Shown: one piece after another, positions 51,213 to 61,212 of the stretch | Position numbering within the stretch: the first letter of the stretch is position 1 | Layout: each line of letters begins with the position of its first letter | Source of the DNA: Dactylorhiza incarnata | Taxonomy: Eukaryota > Streptophyta > Magnoliopsida > Asparagales > Orchidaceae | Direction: 5' to 3' | Assembly: GCA_033032865.1 (NCBI GenBank) | Contig: JAWHQI010000068.1 | Span: forward strand, 2,418,001 to 2,482,000 | DNA: 64,000 bases | Made by a program: the position numbers and the translations under genes | The notes under the pieces: model-generated | The model's input: only the letters and a program-made list of their open reading frames with translations | What the model was told of the DNA's origin: nothing | The model's database searches: none

Positions 51213-51565
51213 AATCGATGGGTCATGCCATCGATCATCGGGACTGCCCATCATGTGAGAATCAACAGGTCATCCCATCGATCAACAGGACATCCCGTCG
51301 ATCGTCGGGATTGCCTGTCAAGTGGGAATAGACAGGGCATCCCGTCGATCGACGGGACCACCCGTCGATCATTGGGGCATCCCGTCGATCGACGGGACCA
51401 CCCATCGATCGTTGAGACTGCCCGTCAAGTAAGGATCGATGGGATCGACGGGACCACCCATCGATCGTTGGGATTGCCCGTCAAGTAAGGATCGATGGGA
51501 CCGATGGGACCACCCATCGATCGTTGGGACTGCCCGTCAAGTAAGGATCGATGGGACCTCCCATC
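51213..51565. repeat. CpG-rich CCCGTCGATCGACGGG repeat block
   Basis: Tandem and inverted copies of CCATCGATCGTTGGGACTGCC-like units (period about 50-60 bp) and two perfect 16-bp palindromes CCCGTCGATCGACGGG at 51341-51356 and 51381-51396. It is similar in style to the LTR promoter blocks but no TATA box is seen beside it. Two overlapping frames here are repeat artefacts. Confidence 0.75.
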
Positions 51566-52305
51566 GATTGTCGAGAACTATTGCTGACTTTCTCCCTATT
51601 CCTTGGTCAACTTTCTTGAACTTTAAACCATGCACTTAGGATCATAATACAATACCCTGTAGTGAAAATCATCAATAATTGGGTTAGTTTTCCCTAGGAA
51701 AGCTCACTTCACATGATTTGGTCCCATACACCCAAGTGAGTAAATATAGAGTCAAATCTCACTGAAATGTAGAGAATTTTATACATAGACTTTTCATACC
51801 AGTAGGAAGCTTTGAGAATTTTATTAGAATTAATCTTTGATTATATGACATGCTTCCTTCACAAAGTAGAATTGAGTTTATAACTAGAGAAATTCATAAG
51901 AGGAAATATACTTGTTGGTTTGCAGTAGGATTTCATACATATACTTTTCATATCAGTAGGAAGCTTTGAGAATTTTATTAGAATTAATCTTTGATTATAT
52001 GACATGCTTCCTTCACAAAGTAGAATTGAGTTTATAACTTGAGAAATTCATAACAGGAAATATACTTGCTGGTTTGCTTTAGAATTTCATACATAGACTT
52101 TTCATATCAGTAGGAATCTTTGAGAATTTTATTAGAATTAATCTTTGATTATATGACATGCATCCTTCACAAAGTAGGAATTGAGTTTATAACTTGAGAA
52201 ATTCATAACAGGGAATACTGGATTGCTTTAGAATTTCATACATAGAATTTTCATATCAGTAGGAAGCTCTAAGATTTTTATTAGAATTAGTCTTTGATTA
52301 TATGA
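51566..52305 (+). mobile_element. Tekay-type LTR fragment before element D
   Basis: Includes the first part of a ~154-bp tandem array. It ends at the TATGA target site (52301-52305) and resumes after 58608. The left boundary is uncertain. Confidence 0.55.
51780..52305 (+). repeat. ~154-bp tandem array, first part
   Basis: CTTTTCATA recurs at 51790, 51944, 52098 and about 52247. Shared text CAGTAGGAAGCTTTGAGAAT and GATTATATGACATGCTTCC. CAGTAGGAA and the CTTC-rich block resemble the 34290-35870 monomer, suggesting an old common origin. Confidence 0.85.
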
Positions 52306-53859
52306 TGATGAGTCCCAAATATATACACATTTATGGACTCATCTGGGCCGATTTTCTAGTCTATGCATTACACTTTAGGCATGTTTTCGCTCATATTTGT
52401 TATTCCATGCTATGTGCACCTTTAGCCCGTTTTGGTGTTATTTCTTGTTTATTTGCATTATTAGTTTTCATGCAGGGTTAAGTGTCACTTTCAGTGGTTT
52501 GATTAGTGTTGTATGCTGAAGCAGGAGTCGTGCAGGTGTTCCCGGTACAAATCTGTACAGGAACACTGCGCACGATCACTGGTTTTATTGCGCACGACAA
52601 CTGGTCATGCGCCACTGATCGTGTGCACTTAACCCCTGAAAACTGAGTTCTGTCTCCCCTTATCGCACGACCACCTACGATAACGCGCACGACCACTGGT
52701 CGTGCGCCAGTGGTCGTGCGAACATTGTATTTTATAATTTTCTTCCCCTGCAGGCTCCGTCCAGGCAGGCGCACGATCACAGGATGATAGTGCGCACGAC
52801 CACTGGTCGTGCGCCAACGATCGTGCGCACTGTTTATTCCAGCGCCTATAAAGTGCCCTGCTCTCGATTTAGGTCAGGATCCTCGCCGTTTTTCCGCCCA
52901 GCTCCGCCGTTTTCGCCCCTTCCGCAGGTTGTTCGCCCCCTAGGCCTCCTCCATCATCCAAGGGCTTCAAGGAAGAGATTCTCCACGCATCTTCATCGCC
53001 AAGCAAGGAGTTCTTCGCATTAGACGTGGCCGGATGGTAAAGCTCTGGAGAAGACGGGTCCATTGGGAGGTGTGACAACCCTCCTCTACCCCGGACGCAG
53101 TTGGGACAGAGCTAGTACGTGGATTGACAACCCAACGATTCCTACCGTGAATCTACAACGAGACTCCGGATTCGGTCGTATCTCTTGCCTTTTTCTTCTA
53201 CTTGTGTGGTTGTAGTTGTTTGTAATCTCTATATTTAGATGATGAATGCTATGAACTATGTGTATTATTGTTTATTTCATGTTTATGGAATTATTTAGTT
53301 CATATGTGTTAATGAGGTGCGCCCCCATCCATTTTCCACTCCACCACCGTGCCCGGTTCTGCACTAGCAATTGCTAGTGGCGTGCTTGTCGAAGAGGTGC
53401 CGGCGACCCTCATTCCGTTAGCCTACTCGCCCATCCGCCTACCGAAGCATGGCATAGCGGCCCGTGTATTCCATCCCGCCTAACGAAGCAGCGCGCTCAA
53501 GGCCTGCATAGTTTGATCCGTTAGCCTACTCGTCCATCCGCCCTTGCGACGCAGCGCGTTCAAGTCCTGCCTAGTCTCCATTCCTCCAAGCGAAGCATTG
53601 CATAGCGGCATTGCATAGGAGTAGTTGATAGCTTTTATTTTATTTCCACAAACCAAATCCCTTTCGTCCGCACTCCACCTATCGCTGGACTTCAATCTCA
53701 AGTCCTTCCTCGACATCTAACTCCACCTTATTGTGTTCCTTTGAGATTCGATACTCGGGGATTACTCCTCGTTTTATATTACTTGAACGATCGGTTCACT
53801 GCCATTTCGTGTCGCAGTCGAGCTACCGCCTATAGCGGTGTGTGAGATTTGTGCCATCA
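52306..53859 (+). repeat. Element D 5' LTR
   Basis: TGATGAGTCCC...GTGCCATCA. It has the palindromic block at about 52555-52835, with 23-bp units of arms GCGCACGACCA/TGGTCGTGCGC at 52685-52707 and 52793-52815. TATAAAG follows at 52847-52853. The 18-bp palindrome is at 53362-53379. A 103-bp tandem duplication (GTTAGCCTACTCG at 53417 and 53520) is not present in element C. Confidence 0.93.
52847..52853 (+). promoter_or_regulatory. TATA box of element D 5' LTR
   Basis: TATAAAG in AGCGCCTATAAAGTGCC, directly after the palindromic block; the same at 57609 in the 3' LTR. Confidence 0.7.
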
Positions 53860-53865
53860 AGTTTT

Positions 53866-53881
53866 TGGCGCCGTTGCCGGG
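53866..53881 (+). promoter_or_regulatory. Element D primer-binding site (tRNA-Asp)
   Basis: TGGCGCCGTTGCCGGG, 6 nt after the LTR; same spacer AGTTTT as in A, B and C. Confidence 0.88.
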
Positions 53882-54073
53882 TAACACAGTCGTGTGAGTT
53901 TTCTGGAGAGGGAGAACCTGAGAGAGAAGCCCTTCCATTTGTACATTGCATTTCTTTGTCTTATTTCTTTTTATTCCATTTTCCTGTTTTAATTAGGTTG
54001 CTTTAGTAATTTTTGTTAGGTGTAGTATTGTGCACAATAACATTTTTATTTTGAATCGTATTACCTTCACACT

Positions 54074-55318
54074 ATGTGGGCACATCTTAATTTCCGTTGC
54101 CGTTGGTGTGGAGCTACCTCCCACTCTAGTGATGAATGTCCTATGGAGAATAGTAGGAATAATTCTTATAGCCCAGCATTTGGAGCACCGACTTCGTCTG
54201 ATACTCCATATGGTGTGCGTAAGTCTTATGGCTACTCTGCTGAGCCTTTACCGTCTTACTTCTTTTCGGCTTTAGTCCCCGCTATGCCAAAGAAGCCCGC
54301 AAGGCAGTGCCAGTTTTGTCGGAGCACTGATCATGTCTTGAAGGACTGTGCCAAGTATCTTCGCCAATTGGACGAGGATGACGAGCCGGATATCCGGATC
54401 GTCCCAACTCCTAACTCTGGCGGCACACCTTCATCATCCGGTTATGTGTCTTTGTCACCTTCACATATTGAAGGGAATGGCATGGATACGGTCACCGGAT
54501 GTGTGGCTGATCTATGCACCAACATTGCTGAGCCTATTCTCCATGTGCATCCACCACCCCTAGTGGATTCGATTCTTTGTGAGGAATCGGTGCTCGACTT
54601 TTATCCGAGCACTACTCCTCCCCCTGTTGTGCATACTATACTCATCTCCGACGACATTGTTGAGGATGTGTCGCAGGATGAGGCTGACAATCTATGTGTT
54701 GTGCCTATTCCTATGAAGGAGGACAACCTTCTAGGTGAAGAGGAGTTTTCCTCAACACCGGTGGAGGAAGTCCAAATCTTGGGCATGGCCACTGTCGATC
54801 CCGCCAAATCTTGTAGCATTGATGACAATGCAAATATTATTTTACTTCCCCAACCTGATGGGAGTGAGACCGGGATCACTCCCCCGATTTCTGATTATTT
54901 TTATCCTTCTTCTCTTTTATTTCTTGACCCCCCCCCTTCTTCACCCGAGCCTGTGCAGGTTGAATCTTCACAGGTACTTCAGGAGGACTTGGAGCTTTGT
55001 GCTCCAGTCAATGATGAGTGTGTCCTTTTATGCGAGGAGGTTGATTCCTCCTCCATTAAGGAAGCCTCATTCGTTGCCTTCTCCCCCTGCGGACCTGCTG
55101 TGGATGATACCTTGCTGGGCAAGGATAGTTTTGGTGAGATGAGTGAGGACCAGGCCTCTTCCTCTTCTTACTTTCTTTTCTCTCTACCTGTGAGGAGCAG
55201 GTATTATTATTATTTAGGTAGAGGGGTGACTGCCTTATCTCCGTATCGGTACCAGCTACCGAAACGCATATTGGAGCAGTTACCTGTGCATTTTCTTTTT
55301 CATAGGCCCATTAGCTAG
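54074..55318 (+). CDS. Dual CCHC zinc-knuckle protein of element D
   Basis: 414 codons starting about 190 bp after the primer site. Two C-X2-C-X4-H-X4-C zinc knuckles: Cys9-Cys12-His17-Cys22 and Cys79-Cys82-His87-Cys92. Knuckles of this type are the RNA-binding part of retroelement nucleocapsids. Between them is a Tyr/Ser/Pro-rich linker. After them is a long acidic, Pro/Ser-rich region (EDDEPD, DDIVEDVSQDEAD) with no domain I recognise, ending in a basic, Tyr-rich tail. No capsid domain, signal peptide or membrane segment. The element C copy shares the layout and all eight ligands. A Gag-like or nucleocapsid-like role is inferred; a transcription regulator is an alternative. Confidence 0.85.
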   Translation: MWAHLNFRCRWCGATSHSSDECPMENSRNNSYSPAFGAPTSSDTPYGVRKSYGYSAEPLPSYFFSALVPAMPKKPARQCQFCRSTDHVLKDCAKYLRQLDEDDEPDIRIVPTPNSGGTPSSSGYVSLSPSHIEGNGMDTVTGCVADLCTNIAEPILHVHPPPLVDSILCEESVLDFYPSTTPPPVVHTILISDDIVEDVSQDEADNLCVVPIPMKEDNLLGEEEFSSTPVEEVQILGMATVDPAKSCSIDDNANIILLPQPDGSETGITPPISDYFYPSSLLFLDPPPSSPEPVQVESSQVLQEDLELCAPVNDECVLLCEEVDSSSIKEASFVAFSPCGPAVDDTLLGKDSFGEMSEDQASSSSYFLFSLPVRSRYYYYLGRGVTALSPYRYQLPKRILEQLPVHFLFHRPIS

Positions 55319-57028
55319 ATATTATAAAGTTTTGAATAAGTCGTGCTGGGATGACAATAACCCCAGTAGTTATCTTAATTTTTCTTGCATTTTCATTTCG
55401 TTTCTAATTTTATTTAGTTAATTGCACTTAATCTTAGTTTTCTATTTTCTTTTGTTTTTGCGGTGCTGACCCCTGCAGGTATCTTTGCTGGATGGCGGAT
55501 GTCGCGGTTCATTTTAGCTTACACGCCAATCTTCTGGTATGCTCATTTCTGAGCATTGGGTACTCTCTTTCCCTAGCCCTATTTTGATTTTCATGTCATA
55601 TATTATGTGGGTTGTTTAGTTTAAGTCTGGGGGAGAGTAGTTATGTGTGCCCACGCACGTGCACTATTGCATTGCATGCTAGAAGTATTTCTATTTCAAT
55701 TATTTAGTTATGTTCAATTACATTGCACACCACTACACCCACTCGAGCGTGCACTTAGCTGTTGGCACGTCTTGAGCCGAACTCATTTCTTTTCATGTGA
55801 TTTGGAAAATCACTGTGCTGGCTTAGGATTATGAGGCGGAGTAAAATGTTGACTCCGGTAGTGCTCCTAGTCGAGTGCTCATGTCTCGTTTCGAAAATCG
55901 TGTAGATTCAATTTTTTTTTATGCTTTTAGTTTATATTTTTTTCTATTAGCGTAAATATTGTTTACTCTACTCAATTGGTGAATCCGGTGTGAATCAAAC
56001 GGTAGCATAGGAATGTGTGTAGATGCTCATTAGCCTCGTATTGCCCGAGTCGGGAGAAAGGATTATCTTTCTCGGTGGCTAGAACTTGCCCCAAGCGATT
56101 CTTGAAGCATGGGTATACGGTTAGTCAATTGCGTGAATGTGATATAGGCCATCATTTTGGCCCGGTTGAGCCTTTGTGCCCACTCCTATCGCTTTATCCT
56201 CGTTAGCCCAGTTGTGCCTACCCTTTCTTTGATTCAGCCCCACTGTTGTCTCACCAAAGCCTAAACGCCAATCCTAGTCGCACACCCAAATTTGAGCTCT
56301 AGTATATTACTTTCATGATTGGGTTGTTGATGTAGTGTTATGTTTGTGAAAATGTGGATATGCATCATTGTTTAGATTGCTGAAAATATGTGAAAAGAAA
56401 AAGAAAATAAGAAAAAGAAGAGAAGTGAGAATAAAAGAAGAAGATATGAGCTTTATTGAAAAAATATGTGTATGAATGTATGTTTGGGAGTAGGCGGTGC
56501 ACACACCCATGTAGTCAAATCCAAGTCTGGGGGTGTGGTGTACCCGTGTATTTGTGTGGTGAATGAGGAGAATTTCTGCATTAGCTCATTTGGGTTTTTA
56601 TGTTTTAAGCCTTCATGTTTATATTTGTTTATCCTCACCTAAACCCAAGCCTCATCTAAAACCTTAAGTCCTATTGATTCACGCATTTGAGTCAAACCAG
56701 TGCCGTGGAGAGAGTGCGAACGGGCAAGCTTATGGTCACCGACATTGATGGATTTCAATGGAGGTTGTCTCGAGCCCCGATCTTTGGCAATGCTCGCCTC
56801 AGCGTTCAGTTTACTTTCTTCCTATGTATGACCTTATGATTCACCGTGATTCACTTTTTGAGTAAATGTAATATATAAATACGCCCCTAGAAAAGTATAA
56901 ACTAATATGTACAATTAGAAATTTTGTCTACTGTATTTCTACGCGCATGAGCATGCGACTTCGCATGATACTCCGCTTTACAATTTCTATGCCAGCTATG
57001 TATTTTTTCTCAGCCGCTTGAGGAATTT
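55319..57028 (+). other. Element D 3' noncoding region with two internal polypurine-like motifs
   Basis: No credible ORF (63-65-codon frames only). TTAAGTCTGGGGGAGAG at 55621 and CCAAGTCTGGGGGTGTG at 56521 share AAGTCTGGGGG with the terminal polypurine tract. The region is colinear with 18811-20518 of element C. Confidence 0.78.
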
Positions 57029-57066
57029 GTTTGCTCGGGACGCGCAAACAGGTAAGTCTGGGGGTG
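57029..57066 (+). other. Element D hairpin and polypurine tract
   Basis: Arms GTTTGCTCG (57029-57037) and CGCGCAAAC (57041-57049) with a GGA loop and one T-C mismatch, then AGGTAAGTCTGGGGGTG up to the 3' LTR. Confidence 0.82.
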
Positions 57067-58608
57067 TGATGAGTCCCAAATATATACACATTTATGGACT
57101 CATGTGGGCCGATTTTCTAGTCTATGCACTACACTTTAGGCATGTTTTCGCTCATGTTTGTTATTCCATGCTATGTGCACCTTTAGGCCCATTTTGGTGT
57201 TATTTCTTGTTTATTTGCATTATTAGTTTTCATGAAGGGTTAAGTGTCACTTTTAGTGGTTTGATTAGTGTTGTATGCTTAAGCAGGAGTCGTGCAGGTG
57301 TTCCCGGTACAAATCTGTACAGGAACACTGCGCACGATCACTGGTTTTATTGCGCACGACCACTGGTCGTGCGCCACTGATCGTGTACACTTAACCCCTG
57401 AAAACTGAGTTCTGTCTCCCCTTATCGCACGACCACCTACGATAACGCGCACGACCACTGGTCGTGCGCCAGTGGTAGTGCGAACATTGTATTTTATAAT
57501 TTTCTTCCCCTGCAGGCTCCGTCCAGGCAGGCGCATGATCACAGGATGATAGTGCGCACGACCACTGGTCGTGCGCCAACGATCGTGTGCACTGTTTATT
57601 CCAGCGCCTATAAAGTGCCCTGCTCGCGATTTAGGTCAGGATCCTTGCCGTTTTTCCGCCCAGCTCCGCCGTTTTCGCCCCTTCCGCAGGTTTTTCGCCC
57701 CCTAGGCCTCCTCCATCATCCAAGGGCTTCAAGGAAGAGATTCTCCACGCATCTTCATCGCCAAGCAAGGAGTTCTTCGCATTAGACGTGGCCAGATGGT
57801 AAAGCGCTGGAGAAGACGGGTCCATTGGGAGGTGTGACAGCCCTCCTCTACCCCGGACGCAGTTGGGACCGAGCTAGGACGTGGATTGACAACCCAACGA
57901 TTCCTACCGTGTATCTACAACGAGACTCTGGATTCGGTCGTATCTCTTGCCTTTTTCTTCTACTTGTGTGGTTGTAGTTGTTTGTAATCTCTATATTTAG
58001 ATGATGAATGCTATGAACTATGTGTATTATTGTTTATTTCATGTTTATGGAATTATTTAGTTCATATGTGTTAATGAGGTGCGCCCCCATCCATTTTCCA
58101 CTCCACCACCGTGCCCGGTGCCTCACTAGCAATTGCTAGTGGCGTGCTTGTCGAAGAGGTGTCGGCGACCGTCATTCCGTTAGCCTACTCGCCCATCCGC
58201 CTACCGAAGCGTGGCATAGCGGCCCGTGTATTCCATCCCGCCTAACAAAGCAGCGCACTCAAGGCCTGCATAGTTTGATCCGTTAGCCTACTCGTCCATC
58301 CGCCCATGGGACGCAGCGCGTTCAAGGCCTGCCTAGTCTCCATTCCGCCAAGTGAAGCATTGCATAGGAGTAGTTGATAGCTTTTATTTTATTTCCACAA
58401 ACCAAATCCCTTTCGTCCGCACTCCACCTATCGCTGGACTTCGATCTCAAGTCCTTCCTCAACATCTAACTCCACCTTACTGTGTTCCTTTGAGATTCGA
58501 TACTCGGGGATTACTCCTCGTTTTATATTACTTGAACGATCGGTTCACTGCCATTTCGTGTCGCAGTCGAGCTACCGCCTATAGCGGTGTGTGAGATTTG
58601 TGCGATCA
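57067..58608 (+). repeat. Element D 3' LTR
   Basis: 1542 bp, ends GTGCGATCA. Same landmarks as the 5' LTR: palindromic block, TATA at 57609, 18-bp palindrome at 58124-58141, 103-bp duplication at 58179/58282. It is 12 bp shorter, mainly from a missing segment near 58355 (GCGGCATTGCAT region). Confidence 0.93.
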
Positions 58609-58613
58609 TATGA

Positions 58614-59500
58614 CAAGCTTCCTTCACAAAGTAGAATTGAGTTTATAAATTGAGAAATTCATAACTTGGATCATTGACACTAGAATATTCTAAGAATCTG
58701 AACATAAGCTTTTTATAACATTGTGAACCTCTAGTAATTTTCCTGGAATTTATGTTTACAAATTTATGTTACTTCATTCACAATGTAGACTTTGGGATTA
58801 CAATTTAGAATATTCATAACTTGGATTATTGATAGTGGAATATTCTAGGAATCTGAACATAAGCTTTTTATAACATTGTGAACCTCTAGTAATTTTCCTG
58901 GAATTTATGATTCCAAATTTATGCTACTTCATTTACAATGTAGACTTTGGGATTACAATTTAGAATATTCATAACTTGGATTATTGACACTGGAATATTC
59001 TAGGAATCTGAACATAAGCTTCTTATAACATTATGAACCTCTAGTAATTTTCTTGGAATTTATGATTACAAATTTATGTTACTTCATTCACAATGTAGAC
59101 TTTGGGATTACAATTTAGAATATTCATAACTTGGATTATTGACACTAGAATATTCTAGGAATCTGAACATAAGCTTTTTATAACATTGTAAACCTATAGT
59201 AAGTTTTCTGGAATTTATGATTACAAATTTTTGCTACTTTATTCACAATATAGACTTTGGGATTACAATTTAGAATATTCATAACTTGGATTATTGATAC
59301 TGGAATATTTTAGGAATCTGAACATAAGCTTCTTATAATATTATGAACCTCTAGTTATTTTCCTGGGATTTATTATTACAAATTTATGCTACTTCATTCA
59401 CCATGTAGACTTTGGGATTACACTTTAGAATAATCATAAATTGGATTATTGACACTGGAATATTCTAAGAATCTGAACATAAGTTTATAATATGTTTATA
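58614..59500 (+). repeat. 155-bp tandem array, second part
   Basis: ATAACTTGGAT recurs at 58661, 58816, 58971, 59126, 59281 and (as ATAAATTGGAT) 59436: a strict 155-bp period, six units. Shared blocks GAATCTGAACATAAGCTT and CTACTTCATTCACAATGTAG. The first unit is the other half of the unit split by element D. Confidence 0.9.
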
Positions 59501-60134
59501 AATATATGGAACCGGGATTGACACATCCTAATTTAGGATTCATATAGTCACTCCTTTAGGACATGAGGATTTGATTAAAGGTCATTGGTCTGTGAATAGT
59601 AAAGATTGAAAACTTAGTTTCAGACCCCTCCTTTATGGTCACCACCCATAGAATTATTAACTCTCAGAGAATTGCATATTCCTAGTTAGGATGGAAGGTT
59701 AATCACCAAGGGAAGTTATCGGAAGTAATGATCAGGGTGTGTTTAGTAAAACTATCAGCTTAGAGAATTACAATGACCTATTGGGAGTGGTGAGGAGTGA
59801 CCTATCACGGGGTTCAGTTGTGATTGAGAGATAACATACAGAAATAGCCGGGAACTAGGAGAGGCAGGGTTTCGGTGTTCAATTGAACACCGATGCTCGT
59901 CTGCCCAAGTTAAATGGTAACCCACCCTAGGATTTTTATTGCAATCATAGAGCAAATTGGCATATAAGAATGGGTAGTCATTAATAAGAGTAAATATCCT
60001 GGAAAAGGGGCTTTGGGCCCTTCACCGGGTAGTCCAAGACTCACCCTAAACTTCTAAGCATAACTAAATGTTAGACAGGAGTAGTAAGTAGGAGTTTCTA
60101 ATGTTGTGAACATCATCCCAAATTTGGGACGGAA

Positions 60135-60450
60135 TGGTATAAGGACTAGATAGTCCTGCGAGCGGTAGGTTCGATATATAAGGATGGACTTAGATAGTCC
60201 TGCTAGCGGTAGGTTTGGTATATAAGGAAGGACTGGGTTAGTCCTGCGAGCGGTAGGCTCGGTATATAAGGAAGGACTATGATAGTCCTGCGAGCGGTAG
60301 GTTAGGTATATAAGGAAGGACTAAGATAGTATTGCGAGCGGTAGGTTTGGTATATAAGGAAGGACTAGGTTAGTCTTGCGAGCGGTAAGCTCGGTATAAA
60401 AGGAAGGACGGGTAAGTCCTGCGGGGGTAGACACGGTAGTATAAGAAAGG
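60135..60450 (+). repeat. 44-bp minisatellite
   Basis: AGTCCTGCGAGCGGTAGG recurs at a 44-bp period (60153, 60197, 60241, 60285, 60329, 60373, then 60416). Each unit carries GGTATATAAGGAAGGACT; AGGACT and AGTCCT form a short inverted pair. Only two or three diverged units are seen at 2880-3000 and 47590-47700, so this copy expanded. Confidence 0.85.
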
Positions 60451-60891
60451 ATTAGTCGAGTCCTCCGAGCCAAGAGCTTCGTATTTCACTTAGAGGCATT
60501 GTTGTATCAAGAAGTATGCGGATACGATGTGTGTTCTTAGGTTGGTATGTAAGGTCTAGGCTGGGAGGTGTCATACTGGCCTAGGAGTGGAGGACCCGTC
60601 CACTGCCCCTATTTTCCTCAGCGGGGTGTACCTGAGCGAAGACTCGAAAAGTGGGATGGAGGTGGTGCTTACCAGATAGTACGCGGATACCATGTGTGTT
60701 CTTAGGGGTATATGTAAGTTCTAGGCTTAGAGATACGTGGCATAAGCCTAGAAGTGGATAGCCTAGTCCACTGCCCTGTTTGCCTCAACTTGGTACCTGA
60801 GTTGACACACTCTAACATAGGGACATACAAAAGGTCTGTACGTACAGAGTCGAGTGAGTGAGTTGCATCACTGCATTGCACATCAAATCAT

Positions 60892-61212
60892 TGTTGGAAC
60901 ACTATTCTTCCGCATCCCTTTGAAAGTGGAGGTTAGATCTTAAATTAACTCTAGAGGGGGGGGGGGGGGGGGGTTAATAGAGTTTAAAACTTTTTTCCTT
61001 TAGTTTTATTTGAGGAATTGAAAATACTGATATAAGTATATGTGTATAGAGAGTGAGAAATAAAAATAGAATAAATAAAATCACACAGCACAGCATAGAG
61101 AAATAAACAATCACTGAGGACACAAGGAGCTATAGTAGTTCCCCAATAAATCTGGGTACGTCTACTCTTCTAACACCCTTGGTAGGAATCCACTAGGATT
61201 TTTGATCAGGTG
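60892..61212 (+). mobile_element. Unclassified LTR fragment starting TGTTGGAACAC
   Basis: The start resembles the family F LTR start (983, minus). A G18 run lies at 60956-60973, followed by TTAATAGAGTTTAAAAC, ACACAAGGAGCTATAG and GTTCCCCAATAAATC. The order matches 50770-51149 in inverted orientation. It is cut at 61213 by another LTR terminus. Confidence 0.5.

Larger units (their letters stand above)
52306..58608 (+). mobile_element. Element D: non-autonomous Athila-related LTR retrotransposon
   Basis: 6.3-kb plus-strand element inserted in a tandem-array unit of a Tekay-type LTR, with perfect TATGA duplications (52301-52305, 58609-58613). LTRs of 1554 and 1542 bp, tRNA-Asp primer site, one intact 414-codon ORF, a 1.75-kb noncoding tail and a polypurine tract. 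No protease, RT or integrase, so movement would need proteins from another element. Confidence 0.95.
58614..60891 (+). mobile_element. Tekay-type LTR fragment after element D
   Basis: Continues the tandem array, then the distal LTR region (60000-60830) colinear with 2650-3340. It lacks the LTR 3' end: at 60892 another element's terminus begins. Confidence 0.6.

Noticed and set aside
51213..51565. CRISPR-like array of palindromic repeats
   Set aside because: Units are degenerate, contiguous and without unique spacers, and the context is plant retrotransposon DNA.
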